Assembly (NCBI RefSeq): GCF_001238275.1 | Contig: NZ_LGTB01000001.1 | Span: 248,001-312,000, forward strand | Direction: 5' to 3' | Length of the DNA stretch: 64,000 bases | Origin: Bradyrhizobium viridifuturi | Lineage (GTDB): Bacteria; Pseudomonadota; Alphaproteobacteria; Rhizobiales; Xanthobacteraceae | Part shown: positions 13,807-22,578 of the stretch, one piece after another | Layout of the letters: each line of letters begins with the position of its first letter | How positions within the stretch are numbered: position 1 is the stretch's first letter | Notes under the pieces: model-generated | What the model was told of the DNA's origin: nothing | Database searches by the model: none | Seen by the model: the letters and a program-made list of their open reading frames with translations, nothing else | Position numbers and translations under genes: made by a program

Positions 13807-16473
13807 ATGCCGGTCAAGACCACGTGTCCTTATTGCGGTGTCGGTTGTGGCGTCATCGCGTCGAAGGACGCGGCGGGCGCGGTGCGGGTCGAGGGCGACA
13901 AGCAGCACCCGGCCAATTTCGGCCGGCTCTGCAGCAAGGGCTCGGCGCTCGCCGAGACCATCGATCTCGACGGGCGTGTGCTCGAGCCGGTCGTCGACGG
14001 CGAGCCGGCTGCGTGGGACGACGCGCTCGATCGCGTCGCCGACGGCTTTAGCCGGATCATCCGGGAGCACGGGCCTGACGCGGTCGCGTTCTATGTCTCC
14101 GGCCAGCTCCTGACCGAGGACTATTACGTCATCAATAAGCTCGCCAAGGGCTTCGTCGGCACCGCCAATATCGACACCAATTCGCGGCTCTGCATGGCCT
14201 CCAGCGTGGCCGGGCACAAGCGCGCGTTCGGCAGCGATACCGTGCCGGGCTGCTACGAGGATCTCGAGCAGGCGGATTTGCTGGTGCTGGTCGGCTCCAA
14301 CGCCGCCTGGTGCCATCCGATCCTGCACCAGCGCATGCTGGCGGCAAAGGAGAAGAACCCGGCCTGCAAGATCGTGGTGATCGATCCGCGCCGCACCGCG
14401 ACCTGTGAGGGCGCGGATCTGCATCTGCCGCTGCGCTCGGGCAGCGACTCCGTGCTGTTCAACGGGCTGTTCGCATTCCTCGCCGGAAGCAATGCGGTCG
14501 ATCGCGGCTTTGTCGGCAATTGCACGACCGGCGTCGTCGACGCGCTCAAGCAGGTCGGCGGCCAGAGTCTGGCGCAGACGGCTGCGACCTGCGGCCTGAC
14601 CGAAGGCGCGGTCGGATTGTTCTTTGACTGGTTCACGAAGACCGAGCGCGTCGTCACGCTGTACTCACAGGGCATCAACCAGTCGTCGAGCGGCGTCGAC
14701 AAGGTCAACGCCATCATCAATTGCCATCTGTTGACCGGGCGCATCGGCCGTCCCGGCATGGGGCCGTTCTCGCTCACCGGCCAGCCCAATGCGATGGGCG
14801 GCCGCGAGGTCGGCGGGCTCGCCAACCAGCTTGCCGCGCATATGGAGATCGAAAACCCCGCGCATCGCGAGCTGGTGCAGCGGTTCTGGCGCGCGCCGGT
14901 CATTGCGGAGAAGGCCGGGCTGAAGGCGGTCGACATGTTCGATGCGATCGCCGACGGCCGCATAAAGGCGGTGTGGATCATCTCGACCAATCCGGTGGTG
15001 AGCCTGCCCGATGCCGATCGCGCGCGGGCCGCGCTCGACGCCTGCGAGCTCGTCGTGGTGACGGACTGCATGCGCGACACCGACACCACGCGCCATGCCG
15101 ACGTGCTGTTGCCGGCGCTGGCGTGGGGCGAGAAGGACGGCACCGTCACCAACTCCGAGCGCCGGATCTCGCGGCAGCGGCCATTCCTCGCAGCGCCGGG
15201 CGAGGCGCGCGCCGACTGGCGGATCATCTGCGACGTCGCCACCCGGATGGGATACAGCGGCTTCGACTACGCGTCGGCCGCGGAGGTGTTCCGCGAGCAC
15301 GCCGAATTGTCGGGCTTCGAGAACCAGGGCCAGCGCGACTTCGATATCTCGGCGCTGGCTGCGCTCGACGACGGTGCTTATGACGCGCTGGCGTCGGTGC
15401 AGTGGCCGGTGACGTCCGAGCATCCCGCCGGCACGCCGCGGATGTTCGAGAGCCAGACCTTCTTCACGCCCGACCGCAAGGCGCGCTTCGTGCCGGTCAT
15501 GCCGCGTGCGGCACGCAACGCGACCAGCCGAGACTTTCCGCTGGTGCTCAACACCGGTCGTGTCAGAGATCAGTGGCACACCATGACCCGGACCGGGAAG
15601 ACCGGCCGGCTGCTGTCGCATGCCTTCGAGCCCTATGCCGAATTCCATCCCGAGGATGCGCGGCAGGCCGGACTGCAAAACGAAGGACTGGTGCGGCTGA
15701 CCTCTGGCTGGGGCGAGATGATCGCGCGGGTCGTAGTCACCGCCGACCAGCGCCGCGGCTGCGTGTTCGTACCGATGCACTGGAATGAGGAGTTCGCCGG
15801 TGAGGGCCGCGTCAACGCGCTGGTCAATCCGGCGGTCGATCCGCTGTCCGGCCAGCCGGAGTCCAAGCACACGCCGGTCAAGGCCGATCCCTACGCGCCG
15901 AAATGGCACGCCTTCATCCTGAGCCGCGATGCGATCAAGCGTCCGGCGTCGGGCTATTGGGTCTACGGCAAGGCCGGCGATGGCACCCGGCTGGAGCTCG
16001 CGCTCGATACCCGCCCCGAGAGCTGGCGCGACTGGGCGAGGGCGCAGCTCGGCCTCGAAGGCGTCGAGATCGAATGGATCGCCTATCGCGATCCGGCGGC
16101 GGGCCGCTTCCGCTACGCGGCGGTGCGTGACGGCCGGCTCGAAGGCTGCGTGTTCATCGCGCCGGATCACACGCTGCCGTCGCGGGCCTGGCTGACCGGG
16201 CTGTTCGCCGAGCAGCAATTGTCGGCCAATGCGCGGATGTCGCTGCTCGCAGGACGGCCGTTCGGCGCCGGCGAGGATGTCGGCCCGATCGTCTGCTCCT
16301 GCTTCAGCATCGGGCGGCACCAGATCACTGCCGAGATCAGGAAGGGCGCCGACAGCGTCGATGCGATCGGCCGCTGTCTGAAGGCCGGCACCAATTGCGG
16401 CGGCTGCAAGCCCGAGATCGGCAAGCTGATCGGCGCCACCGCGCAGCCGCGGCAGGCGGCGATCGCGTCCTGA
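13807..16473 (+). CDS. nasA: Assimilatory nitrate reductase catalytic subunit
   Basis: 888 residues; a molybdopterin-guanine-dinucleotide enzyme that reduces nitrate to nitrite in the cytoplasm (called nasC in Bradyrhizobium and Bacillus usage). The N-terminal [4Fe-4S] ligands are in CPYCGVGCG (Cys7, Cys10, Cys14) plus GRLCSKG. MoCo-binding segments include SRLCMASSVAGHKRAFG (with the Mo-ligand Cys), SQGINQSSSGVDKVN and NAMGGREVGG. A C-terminal BFD-like [2Fe-2S] domain is fused on (CSCFSIGRHQI ... NCGGCKPEIG), as in NasA proteins that take electrons without a separate NasB. No flavoprotein partner gene is in the cluster, so the donor is either NirB-like reductase or ferredoxin encoded elsewhere. 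It is the last gene of the operon. Confidence 0.95.
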   Translation: MPVKTTCPYCGVGCGVIASKDAAGAVRVEGDKQHPANFGRLCSKGSALAETIDLDGRVLEPVVDGEPAAWDDALDRVADGFSRIIREHGPDAVAFYVSGQLLTEDYYVINKLAKGFVGTANIDTNSRLCMASSVAGHKRAFGSDTVPGCYEDLEQADLLVLVGSNAAWCHPILHQRMLAAKEKNPACKIVVIDPRRTATCEGADLHLPLRSGSDSVLFNGLFAFLAGSNAVDRGFVGNCTTGVVDALKQVGGQSLAQTAATCGLTEGAVGLFFDWFTKTERVVTLYSQGINQSSSGVDKVNAIINCHLLTGRIGRPGMGPFSLTGQPNAMGGREVGGLANQLAAHMEIENPAHRELVQRFWRAPVIAEKAGLKAVDMFDAIADGRIKAVWIISTNPVVSLPDADRARAALDACELVVVTDCMRDTDTTRHADVLLPALAWGEKDGTVTNSERRISRQRPFLAAPGEARADWRIICDVATRMGYSGFDYASAAEVFREHAELSGFENQGQRDFDISALAALDDGAYDALASVQWPVTSEHPAGTPRMFESQTFFTPDRKARFVPVMPRAARNATSRDFPLVLNTGRVRDQWHTMTRTGKTGRLLSHAFEPYAEFHPEDARQAGLQNEGLVRLTSGWGEMIARVVVTADQRRGCVFVPMHWNEEFAGEGRVNALVNPAVDPLSGQPESKHTPVKADPYAPKWHAFILSRDAIKRPASGYWVYGKAGDGTRLELALDTRPESWRDWARAQLGLEGVEIEWIAYRDPAAGRFRYAAVRDGRLEGCVFIAPDHTLPSRAWLTGLFAEQQLSANARMSLLAGRPFGAGEDVGPIVCSCFSIGRHQITAEIRKGADSVDAIGRCLKAGTNCGGCKPEIGKLIGATAQPRQAAIAS

Positions 16474-16495
16474 TTTGCGTTATTCCCTCGCGTGA

Positions 16496-16734
16496 CTAGC
16501 AACCCCGGCAGATGCTCTTCAGTCTGGTGTTGAGCAGGCGGTCCTCCTCGTCGGAGGCCGCCTTGGTGTAGGCGTCGTCGCCGTGCCGCTTGTCGGAGGC
16601 CAGTCCGCCGCCGCGATGTGCCGCGCCGGCATGTATGCCGTGCAAGCCGCCACGGCGTGGCCGCGCGCATCTGCCGGCGGCGGGGCGGCCGCAAACAGCA
16701 TCAGCAGCAGCCCGACCGTCGTGATCGTCCGCAT
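16496..16734 (-). pseudogene. Small secreted CRGC-ending protein, frameshifted
   Basis: ATG at 16734 opens a signal peptide (MRTITTVGLLLMLFAAAPPPADA) preceded by GAGGAAACC. About 45 codons in, the frame changes: the original frame runs into low-complexity sequence, while the -1 alternative continues as LASDKRHGDDAYTKAASDEE and ends LKSICRGC before TAG at 16496-16498. The two halves together read as one exported protein of about 79 residues, but the interval of 239 bp is one base short of a multiple of three. The break lies in the GCGGCGGCGG run near 16604-16616. Given the other single-base deletions in this window it is probably a sequence error. Function unknown. Confidence 0.55.
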
Positions 16735-17016
16735 GGTTTCCTCCTCGTCGCGGTAAAATACCGCCGGTGCTGAGGCAAATCGGGGCAGGCCTCTTCACAA
16801 TTTCGCGTGGCGGCAATCGGCCGATGCCGCCGCGGGTTCCCCGGAGGCTCGTCCGGTGCGCCGCACATAGGCCGCCCGCGGATGGCTTCATGCCGACAAT
16901 GCAGTGCTCGCGGCAGCAAAATGGTGTATCGGCAAGCTCTGGCGCCGAAAGACATCGCTGGGACGCGGTCCGGCGCCGGATAATCAAGATTTAGCAAGAT
17001 ATCGGAGGAATGCTTC

Positions 17017-18243
17017 ATGTCGGCTCTGCCACTCTCGGGCATCAAGATTCTCGACCTGACGCGGGTGCTCGCGGGCCCGCTGTCGGCCCAGATGCTGGCG
17101 GATCTCGGCGCCGAGGTGATCAAGATCGAGCGGCCCGGCGGCGGCGACGACGCCCGCGCCTTTGGCCCGCCCTATCTCAGTGATCCCGAAGGCAAGGCGA
17201 ACAACAACAACTCGTTCTACCTCTGCGCCAACCGCAACAAGAAGTCAGTCACCGTCAACATCGCCAAGCCGGAAGGGCAGGCGATCATCCGCGAGCTCGC
17301 CAAGTCGGTCGACGTGATGATGGAGAACTACAAGGTCGGCGATCTCAAGCGCTACGGCCTCGACTACGAGACCATCAAGGAGTTCAATCCCGGCATCATC
17401 TATTGCTCGGTCACCGGCTTCGGCCAGACCGGCCCGTACGCCACGCGCGCCGGCTATGATGCCATCCTGCAGGCGATGGGCGGCCTGATGAGCGTGACCG
17501 GCCATATCGACGGCGAGCCCGGTGCGGGCCCGATGAAGGTCGGCCCCTCGATCGTCGACTACATGACCGGCATGAACACCTCGATCGGAATTTTGTCGGC
17601 GCTGTACCATCGCGACGCCAACAACGGGGAAGGGCAGCATGTCGACGTCTGCCTGTTCGACACCGTGATCGCCTCGCTGTCGCACTGGCTGCAGATCTAC
17701 CTCGTTAACGGCACCATGCCGCCGCGCCGCGGCACCTGGGGCAATGGCGGTATGCCGGCCGGCGTATTCCGCTGCACCGACGGCGAACTGATGCTGGTGG
17801 TCGGCAATGACGGCCAGTTCCAGCGCACCTGCGCCGTGCTCGGCGAACCCGAACTCGCGAACGACAAGCGCTTCGTCAAGAACAACGACCGCGTCGTGCA
17901 CGGCAAGGAGATCATGGCGATCTTCGCCGGCCTGTTCCTGAAGAAGCCGGTCGCCTACTGGCTGGAGAAGCTGGAGGAAGCCGGCGTACCCTCAGGCCCG
18001 ATCAACAATTTCGAGCAGGTGTTCAGCGATCCGCACGTGCAGTCGCGCGGCATGCGGGTCAAGGTCGATCATCCCTTCGAGCCTAACCTGTCGCTGATCC
18101 GCAACGCGCTGACCTTCTCGGGCACCCCGATCACCGACTACCGCGCCCCGCCGCTGCTGGGCGCCGACACCAAGGACGTGCTCGCGACCATCGGCTACGA
18201 CGAGGCCAAGGTCGAAAGCCTGAAGGCGCAGGGGATCCTGTAG
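17017..18243 (+). CDS. CaiB/BaiF family (class III) CoA-transferase
   Basis: 408 residues, the standard size for class III CoA-transferases, which move CoA between carboxylic acids through an aspartyl-CoA anhydride. Seen: LSGIKILDLTRVLAGPL at the start, LGAEVIKIERPGGGDDAR, the NKKSVTVNIAKPEGQAII segment, and GYDAILQAMGGLMSVTG, with the family's catalytic Asp most likely in this stretch (YDAIL). C-terminal PPLLGADTKDVLATIGY is also typical. AGGAGG-type sequence (TCGGAGGAATGCTTC) precedes ATG 17017. The substrate is not inferable; it stands as a single gene ending in an intergenic repeat. Formyl-CoA/oxalate or succinyl-CoA donor types are all possible. Confidence 0.9.
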   Translation: MSALPLSGIKILDLTRVLAGPLSAQMLADLGAEVIKIERPGGGDDARAFGPPYLSDPEGKANNNNSFYLCANRNKKSVTVNIAKPEGQAIIRELAKSVDVMMENYKVGDLKRYGLDYETIKEFNPGIIYCSVTGFGQTGPYATRAGYDAILQAMGGLMSVTGHIDGEPGAGPMKVGPSIVDYMTGMNTSIGILSALYHRDANNGEGQHVDVCLFDTVIASLSHWLQIYLVNGTMPPRRGTWGNGGMPAGVFRCTDGELMLVVGNDGQFQRTCAVLGEPELANDKRFVKNNDRVVHGKEIMAIFAGLFLKKPVAYWLEKLEEAGVPSGPINNFEQVFSDPHVQSRGMRVKVDHPFEPNLSLIRNALTFSGTPITDYRAPPLLGADTKDVLATIGYDEAKVESLKAQGIL

Positions 18244-18280
18244 GGGTGCTCGAGGCGGCGGCCGATTGCGGTCTGCCGCC

Positions 18281-18403
18281 CCGTCATCCCCGCGCAAAGG
18301 CTTCGCCTTTGTCGCTGGAGGTGCGAGCTCCTGCGAGCCTCGAAGGACGCAAGGCCCGGCCGGTGGCTGTCGATCCTTCGAGACGGCCGCCTCAGGATGA
18401 CGG
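18281..18403. repeat. Intergenic palindromic repeat (CCGTCATCC/GGATGACGG ends)
   Basis: The element begins CCGTCATCC (18281-18289) and ends with its exact complement GGATGACGG (18395-18403). Inside it are AAAGGCTTCGCCTTT (a stem with a short loop) and CCTTCGAG-type complementary stretches. Its position directly after the CoA-transferase stop suggests a dispersed structured repeat that may end or stabilise transcripts. Confidence 0.6.
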
Positions 18404-18507
18404 TGATAGAGTGCGTCGGTGACGACAACACTTCGATCTGTATCGAAGCATCATTGACACCGGCCTGCTAGTTTGGCGCCATCGATCCCTCATCGAAGGT
18501 GCCAATC

Positions 18508-18903
18508 ATGAAACGGGAAGTGATCCGCGTCGAACCGATCTCCAGCTGGCTGGAGCGCTGGAAGGCGCCGGCATCGGCGGTCACCCGCGCCGGCAACATG
18601 GTCTTCGTCTCCGGCCTGCCGCCGTTCGATCCGGCAACCGGCGAGATCGCCGCCGGGGCCTCGATCGAGCGGCAGAGCGAGCTCGTGATGGAGCAGCTCA
18701 GGCAGTGCCTGGAAGCCGCCGGCGCGTCGTTCGACAACGTGATGAAGTGCAACATCTTCTGCACCTCGGCCAAACACTTCGCGACGTTCAATACAATCTA
18801 CCGAAGATATTTCGCGGATGACCTGCCGGCGCGGATCTTCGTCTGCATCCCGGAATGGACCGGACCATTCGATATCGAGATCGACTGCATCGCGATGGTG
18901 TGA
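18508..18903 (+). CDS. Rid family (YjgF/UK114) reactive-intermediate deaminase
   Basis: 131 residues from ATG 18508, preferred over GTG 18499 because GAAGG lies 8-9 bases upstream. Rid proteins are trimers that hydrolyse reactive enamines/imines; the key arginine is conserved here as Arg109 in LPARIFVCIPEW, and the VSGLPPFDP and NVMKCNIF segments match the fold. The C-terminal CIAMV differs from the usual IEAIA, and extra Cys are present (residues 67, 81, 85, 113, 125), so it is probably one of the less studied Rid subgroups rather than RidA. Its stop codon forms the left end of a palindromic repeat. Confidence 0.85.
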   Translation: MKREVIRVEPISSWLERWKAPASAVTRAGNMVFVSGLPPFDPATGEIAAGASIERQSELVMEQLRQCLEAAGASFDNVMKCNIFCTSAKHFATFNTIYRRYFADDLPARIFVCIPEWTGPFDIEIDCIAMV

Positions 18904-18976
18904 GCATGATCCGGAAAGGTACGAAGCGGGTTTCCCTCGCGACGAGCGCAAGGCGCTAGCGCGGGGATCATGCTCA
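18901..18976. repeat. Palindromic repeat overlapping the Rid stop codon
   Basis: TGAGCATGATCC (18901-18912) is perfectly complementary to GGATCATGCTCA (18965-18976). The stop codon TGA of the Rid gene is the first three bases. GAGCATGATCCGGAAA...GATCATGCTC elements are scattered in Rhizobiales genomes. A second, decayed relative is seen at about 21234-21275. It may act as a processing or termination hairpin. Confidence 0.65.
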
Positions 18977-19037
18977 AACCATGAGCTAGAGCGCGACGGC
19001 GGTTCAGCCCAATCGCATCGCGTTTAGGGACGGGTCC

Positions 19038-19727
19038 CTACAGATCCTGCCGTGTCAGCCGGCCGTGCACCAACGTCGGCCGCGTCGCCGGTCTGCTCGG
19101 CACGTCGCCGATCGTCAGTGCCATCACGGAGACCGTGACCACGCGATCGATGATGGCGCGGACGTCGTCGAGGTCGCATTTGCCTTCCGACAGCCGCAGC
19201 AGGCGTTCCTTCTCGCGGATGGTGTGGTGCGCCATCGCCAGCGCGAAATGCAGGCCCCAATACAGTTCAGTGTCGTCGCGGCCCGGCATCGCGCGGCGCA
19301 TCGCCGCGGCGAATTTGCGCAAGTGATCGACCTCGCGGTTCTTGATGCGGCGGATCGGCGGCACGGATTCGATCGAGGCGCGGATCATGAAGCGCGCCGC
19401 GGTCGAGCCCTCGCGATCCGGCCCCAGGCAGCCGCGCAGGGTGGGGCCGACGAGGGCCCGCATGATGTCTTCGATCGCGGCGCGTCCGCCGCCTTTTTCC
19501 TCCGCCGCCCGCAATTCATTGAGACGCTCGCGGTTGGTCTGGATGCTGCGGGTGACGAACAGCTCCGCGATCAATTCGTCCTTGGAGCCGAAATGATAGT
19601 TCACCGCCGCGAGGTTGACGTTCGCTTCCGCGACGATGTCGCGCAGCGTGACGTCGCCGAAACCGCGGTCGGCATAGAGCCGCTCGGCGGCGGCGAGAAT
19701 GGCGGATCGGGTCTGGTCGCTGGCCAT
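19038..19727 (-). CDS. TetR-family transcription regulator
   Basis: 229 residues. The N-terminal HTH is clear: TRSAILAAAERLYADRGFG, VTLRDIVAEANVNLAAVNYHFGSKDELIAELF (about residues 7-58). The rest is the variable ligand-binding domain, with the ARFMIRASIE and YWGLHFALAMAHHTIR helices. It is divergent from the acyl-CoA dehydrogenase/kinase pair (273 bp gap), and a GAAAC-N4-GTTTG box of the type bound by PsrA lies between them. PsrA-like TetR proteins sense acyl-CoA or fatty acids and repress beta-oxidation genes, so that is the most reasonable inference for this one. Confidence 0.88.
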   Translation of the reverse strand: MASDQTRSAILAAAERLYADRGFGDVTLRDIVAEANVNLAAVNYHFGSKDELIAELFVTRSIQTNRERLNELRAAEEKGGGRAAIEDIMRALVGPTLRGCLGPDREGSTAARFMIRASIESVPPIRRIKNREVDHLRKFAAAMRRAMPGRDDTELYWGLHFALAMAHHTIREKERLLRLSEGKCDLDDVRAIIDRVVTVSVMALTIGDVPSRPATRPTLVHGRLTRQDL

Positions 19728-19807
19728 GGTTGAGAGCCTTTCCGTTATTCCGCGGCGCGCCGGGGAATGACGAAGACGACAGGGAGTTGCATTTCAAACA
19801 TTTGTAT

Positions 19808-19821
19808 GAAACTATCGTTTG
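19808..19821. promoter_or_regulatory. PsrA-like operator in the TetR/ACAD intergenic region
   Basis: GAAACTATCGTTTG fits the published PsrA motif (C/G)AAAC-N2-4-GTTT(G/C) exactly. It lies 81 bp upstream of the TetR start and 179 bp before the acyl-CoA dehydrogenase start. A further half-site TTCAAAC is at 19793-19799, so the surrounding TTTCAAAC...GTATGAAAC...GTTTGAA forms a nested dyad. Confidence 0.5.
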
Positions 19822-19999
19822 AAGAGCCGGAAATGTCAATCCGCTGATCGCGGGGCGGCGCTCTGGCACTCCACCGCCGTTCCGCGAACGCCCTTGCGAG
19901 CCGCGGAGGCGGGGTCGACAATGCGGCCCAAAAGGTCAAGGTGCCAAACGGCAAGGCCCACAAAGGCAAAGCCCAAGTCTAGGAAACGAGGAGCGTCCC

Positions 20000-21232
20000 A
20001 TGGATTTCACGATGTCGCCGAAGCAGAAGGAGTGGCTGGAGCGCGTTCAGGCTTTCATGAAAACGCATGTTCGCCCGGCGGTACCGGTCTATGAGAAGCA
20101 GGACGCCGAAGGCCCGCGCTGGAAGGTGATCCCGGTCCTCGAGGACCTGAAGAAGAAGGCGAAGGCCGAAGGCCTCTGGAACATGTTCATGCCGCCGTCC
20201 TCGCATGAGGATGACGAGTTCCATGGCGCGGGATTGACCAACCTCGAATACGCGCTGCTGTCGGAGGAGATGGGCCACATCTCCTGGGCGTCGGAAGTGT
20301 TCAACTGCTCCGCTCCCGATACCGGCAACATGGAAGTGTTCATCCGCTACGGCACCAAGGAGCAGAAGCGCAAATGGCTGCGCCCGCTGATGGACGGCGA
20401 GATCCGCTCCGCCTTCCTGATGACCGAGCCGGCGGTGGCTTCCTCTGACGCCACCAACATCGAGACCCGCATCGAGAAGGACGGCGATCACTACGTCATC
20501 AACGGCCGCAAATGGTGGTCGTCCGGCGTCGGCGACCCGCGCTGCAAGGTCGCGATCCTGATGGGCAAGACCGACTTCAACGCCGCCAAGCATCAGCAGC
20601 AGTCGCAGATCCTGGTGCCGCTCGACACCCCCGGCATCAAGGTCGAGAAGATGCTGCCGGTGTTCGGCTTCGACGATGCGCCGCACGGCCATGCCCAGGT
20701 GCTGCTCGAAAACGTTCGTGTGCCGAAGGAGAACATCCTGCTCGGCGAAGGTCGCGGCTTCGAGATCGCGCAGGGCCGCCTCGGCCCGGGCCGCATCCAT
20801 CACTGCATGCGCACCATCGGCCAGGCCGAGGAGGCGCTGGAGAAGATGGTGAAGCGGCTCGCCTCGCGCACCGCGTTCGGCAAGAAGATCATCGAGCATT
20901 CGGTCTGGGAGCAGCGCATCGGCGAGGCCCGCACCGACATCGAGATGAATCGCCTCTTGTGCCTCAAGGCCGCCGACATGATGGACAAGGTCGGCAACAA
21001 GACCGCGCAGGCCGAGATCGCGATGATCAAGGTTGCAGCGCCCAACATGGCGCTGAAGATCATCGACCAGGCGATCCAGGCGTTCGGCGGCGGCGGTGTC
21101 TCCGACGATGCCGGGCTCGCGAAGGCCTATGCCCATATCCGCACGCTCCGTCTCGCCGACGGTCCGGACGAGGTGCACAATCGCGCCATTGCAAGGCTCG
21201 AAGTTCGGAAGTATGCAAACACGTCGCACTGA
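20000..21232 (+). CDS. Acyl-CoA dehydrogenase, ACAD10/11 (LvaC-like) type
   Basis: 410 residues; GGAG stands 9 bases before ATG 20000. FAD-binding strand [15 protein letters not shown] (about 140-155) and [15 protein letters not shown] are typical of the subgroup whose C-terminus reads [10 protein letters not shown] instead of the usual YEGT. That subgroup includes the dehydrogenase domain of mammalian ACAD10/11 and bacterial LvaC, which works with an APH-fold kinase to convert 4-hydroxyacyl-CoA, via a 4-phospho intermediate, to an enoyl/3-hydroxyacyl-CoA. The kinase partner is indeed next door (21366). A TetR gene with a PsrA-like box is upstream. Alternative: a plain acyl-CoA dehydrogenase for branched or long acyl chains. 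Confidence 0.85.
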   Translation: MDFTMSPKQKEWLERVQAFMKTHVRPAVPVYEKQDAEGPRWKVIPVLEDLKKKAKAEGLWNMFMPPSSHEDDEFHGAGLTNLEYALLSEEMGHISWASEVFNCSAPDTGNMEVFIRYGTKEQKRKWLRPLMDGEIRSAFLMTEPAVASSDATNIETRIEKDGDHYVINGRKWWSSGVGDPRCKVAILMGKTDFNAAKHQQQSQILVPLDTPGIKVEKMLPVFGFDDAPHGHAQVLLENVRVPKENILLGEGRGFEIAQGRLGPGRIHHCMRTIGQAEEALEKMVKRLASRTAFGKKIIEHSVWEQRIGEARTDIEMNRLLCLKAADMMDKVGNKTAQAEIAMIKVAAPNMALKIIDQAIQAFGGGGVSDDAGLAKAYAHIRTLRLADGPDEVHNRAIARLEVRKYANTSH

Positions 21233-21289
21233 GCATGATGCGGAACGCATGGCGTTCGCGCGCACATCGTGCTCAGAATGAAAAGCGAG

Positions 21290-21313
21290 ATCAGGCTGGC
21301 GCGCCAGCCTGAT
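21290..21313. repeat. Perfect 24-bp palindrome between ACAD and kinase genes
   Basis: ATCAGGCTGGCGCGCCAGCCTGAT reads the same on both strands over 24 bases. Just before it is GAACGC-ATG-GCGTTC (21243-21257), and together they form a two-hairpin patch reminiscent of the dispersed palindrome after the Rid gene. Being inside the presumed ACAD-kinase transcript it could tune expression of the downstream gene. Confidence 0.7.
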
Positions 21314-21365
21314 TGAGGGAACGCCGCATGGCGCTCCATAAAAACTGAGTTGAGGGAGCGTCATC

Positions 21366-22423
21366 GTGGCGGACGGCGTCAGGAAAGACGAAGAATTTTC
21401 CGGAACACGGGAAGTCGAGGAGCGTCATCGCGTCAATGAGGCGAGCTCGATGCCTGGATGAAGCAACACGTCGAGGGCTATCAGGGTCCGCTCAAGGTCC
21501 TGCAGTTCAAGGGTGGCCAGTCCAACCCGACCTATAAGCTCGAAACCCCCGGCCGCAACTACGTGATGCGCCGCCGGCCGTTCGGTAAGCTGTTGCCGTC
21601 GGCTCATGCGGTCGATCGCGAGTTCCGCGTCATCGCGGCGCTCGGCAAGCAGAACTTCCCGGTCGCGAAAGCCTATGCGCTGTGCACCGACGATGCGGTG
21701 ATCGGCTCGGCCTTCTACATCATGTCGATGGAGGAGGGGCGGGTGTTCTGGGATCCGACCTTGCCGAGCCAGGAGCCGGACGCGCGGCGGAAGATCTTCA
21801 CCAGCAAGATCGAGACGCTGGCGAAGCTTCACGTCCTCGATCCCGAAAAGATCGGCCTCGGCGATTTCGGCAAGCCCGGCAACTATTTTGCGCGCCAGGT
21901 CGACCGCTGGACCAAGCAGTATCGCGCGTCCGAGACGCAGCATATTCCGGAGTTCGAGAAGCTCGCGGAGTGGCTGCCGAAGACGGTGCCGGAGCAGAAG
22001 CGCGTCTCGGTCGTGCATGGCGACTATCGCCTCGACAACATGATCTTCCACGCCACGGAGCCGCGGGTGCAGGCGGTGCTGGACTGGGAATTGTCGACGC
22101 TCGGCGATCCCATGGCCGACTTCACCTATTTGTTGATGCAGTGGACCATGCCGGGCCTCGTCAATGCCGATCTCAAGGCATTGAACATTCCGAGCCAGGA
22201 CGAGGCCGCGCAGATCTACTGCAACGTGACCGGCATGGCCGTGCCGGATCTTAACTGGTACTTCTCCTACAATCTGTTCCGCCTGGCCGGCATCACGCAG
22301 GGCATCGCGGGCCGCGTCCGCGACGGCACCGCCGCGAATGCCAAGGCGCTCGAGTCGGCCGCGCGCACCGTGCCGCTGTCGAAGGCGTCATGGGAATACG
22401 CGCAGAAGGCCGGCGCGATCTGA
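21366..22423 (+). CDS. APH-fold phosphotransferase, ACAD10/11-kinase (LvaA-like) type; one-base frameshift
   Basis: About 352 residues when repaired. GTG 21366 has GAGGGAG 8 bases upstream and opens VADGVRKDEEFSGTREVEER, the expected N-terminus of this family; this frame dies at TGA 21459-21461. The correct frame (ELDAWMKQHVEGYQGP...) continues from about 21444, so one base, probably a G in GCGGAG, is missing there. Then follow the kinase features: SNPTYKLE and YVMRRRPFGKLLPSAHAV (N-lobe), VVHGDYRLDNMIF (Brenner catalytic loop, about residue 217) and AVLDWELSTLGDPMAD (metal site). It would phosphorylate the 4-hydroxy group of a 4-hydroxyacyl-CoA for the adjacent dehydrogenase. An aminoglycoside role is unlikely in this context. 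Confidence 0.8.
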
Positions 22424-22578
22424 TCCGAAAATGCGGCGCGATCCCCCGGGGTTCGCGCCGCTTCTGCGTAGTGCGGCATGTTTCCACACTGTAGCCATCT
22501 GTGACTTGAGTTGGCAGCGCCGCTTTGGCAAGTCAGTCCGGTCAACGCCCGCCCTGGTCCTGATCGGACAATTTCATC

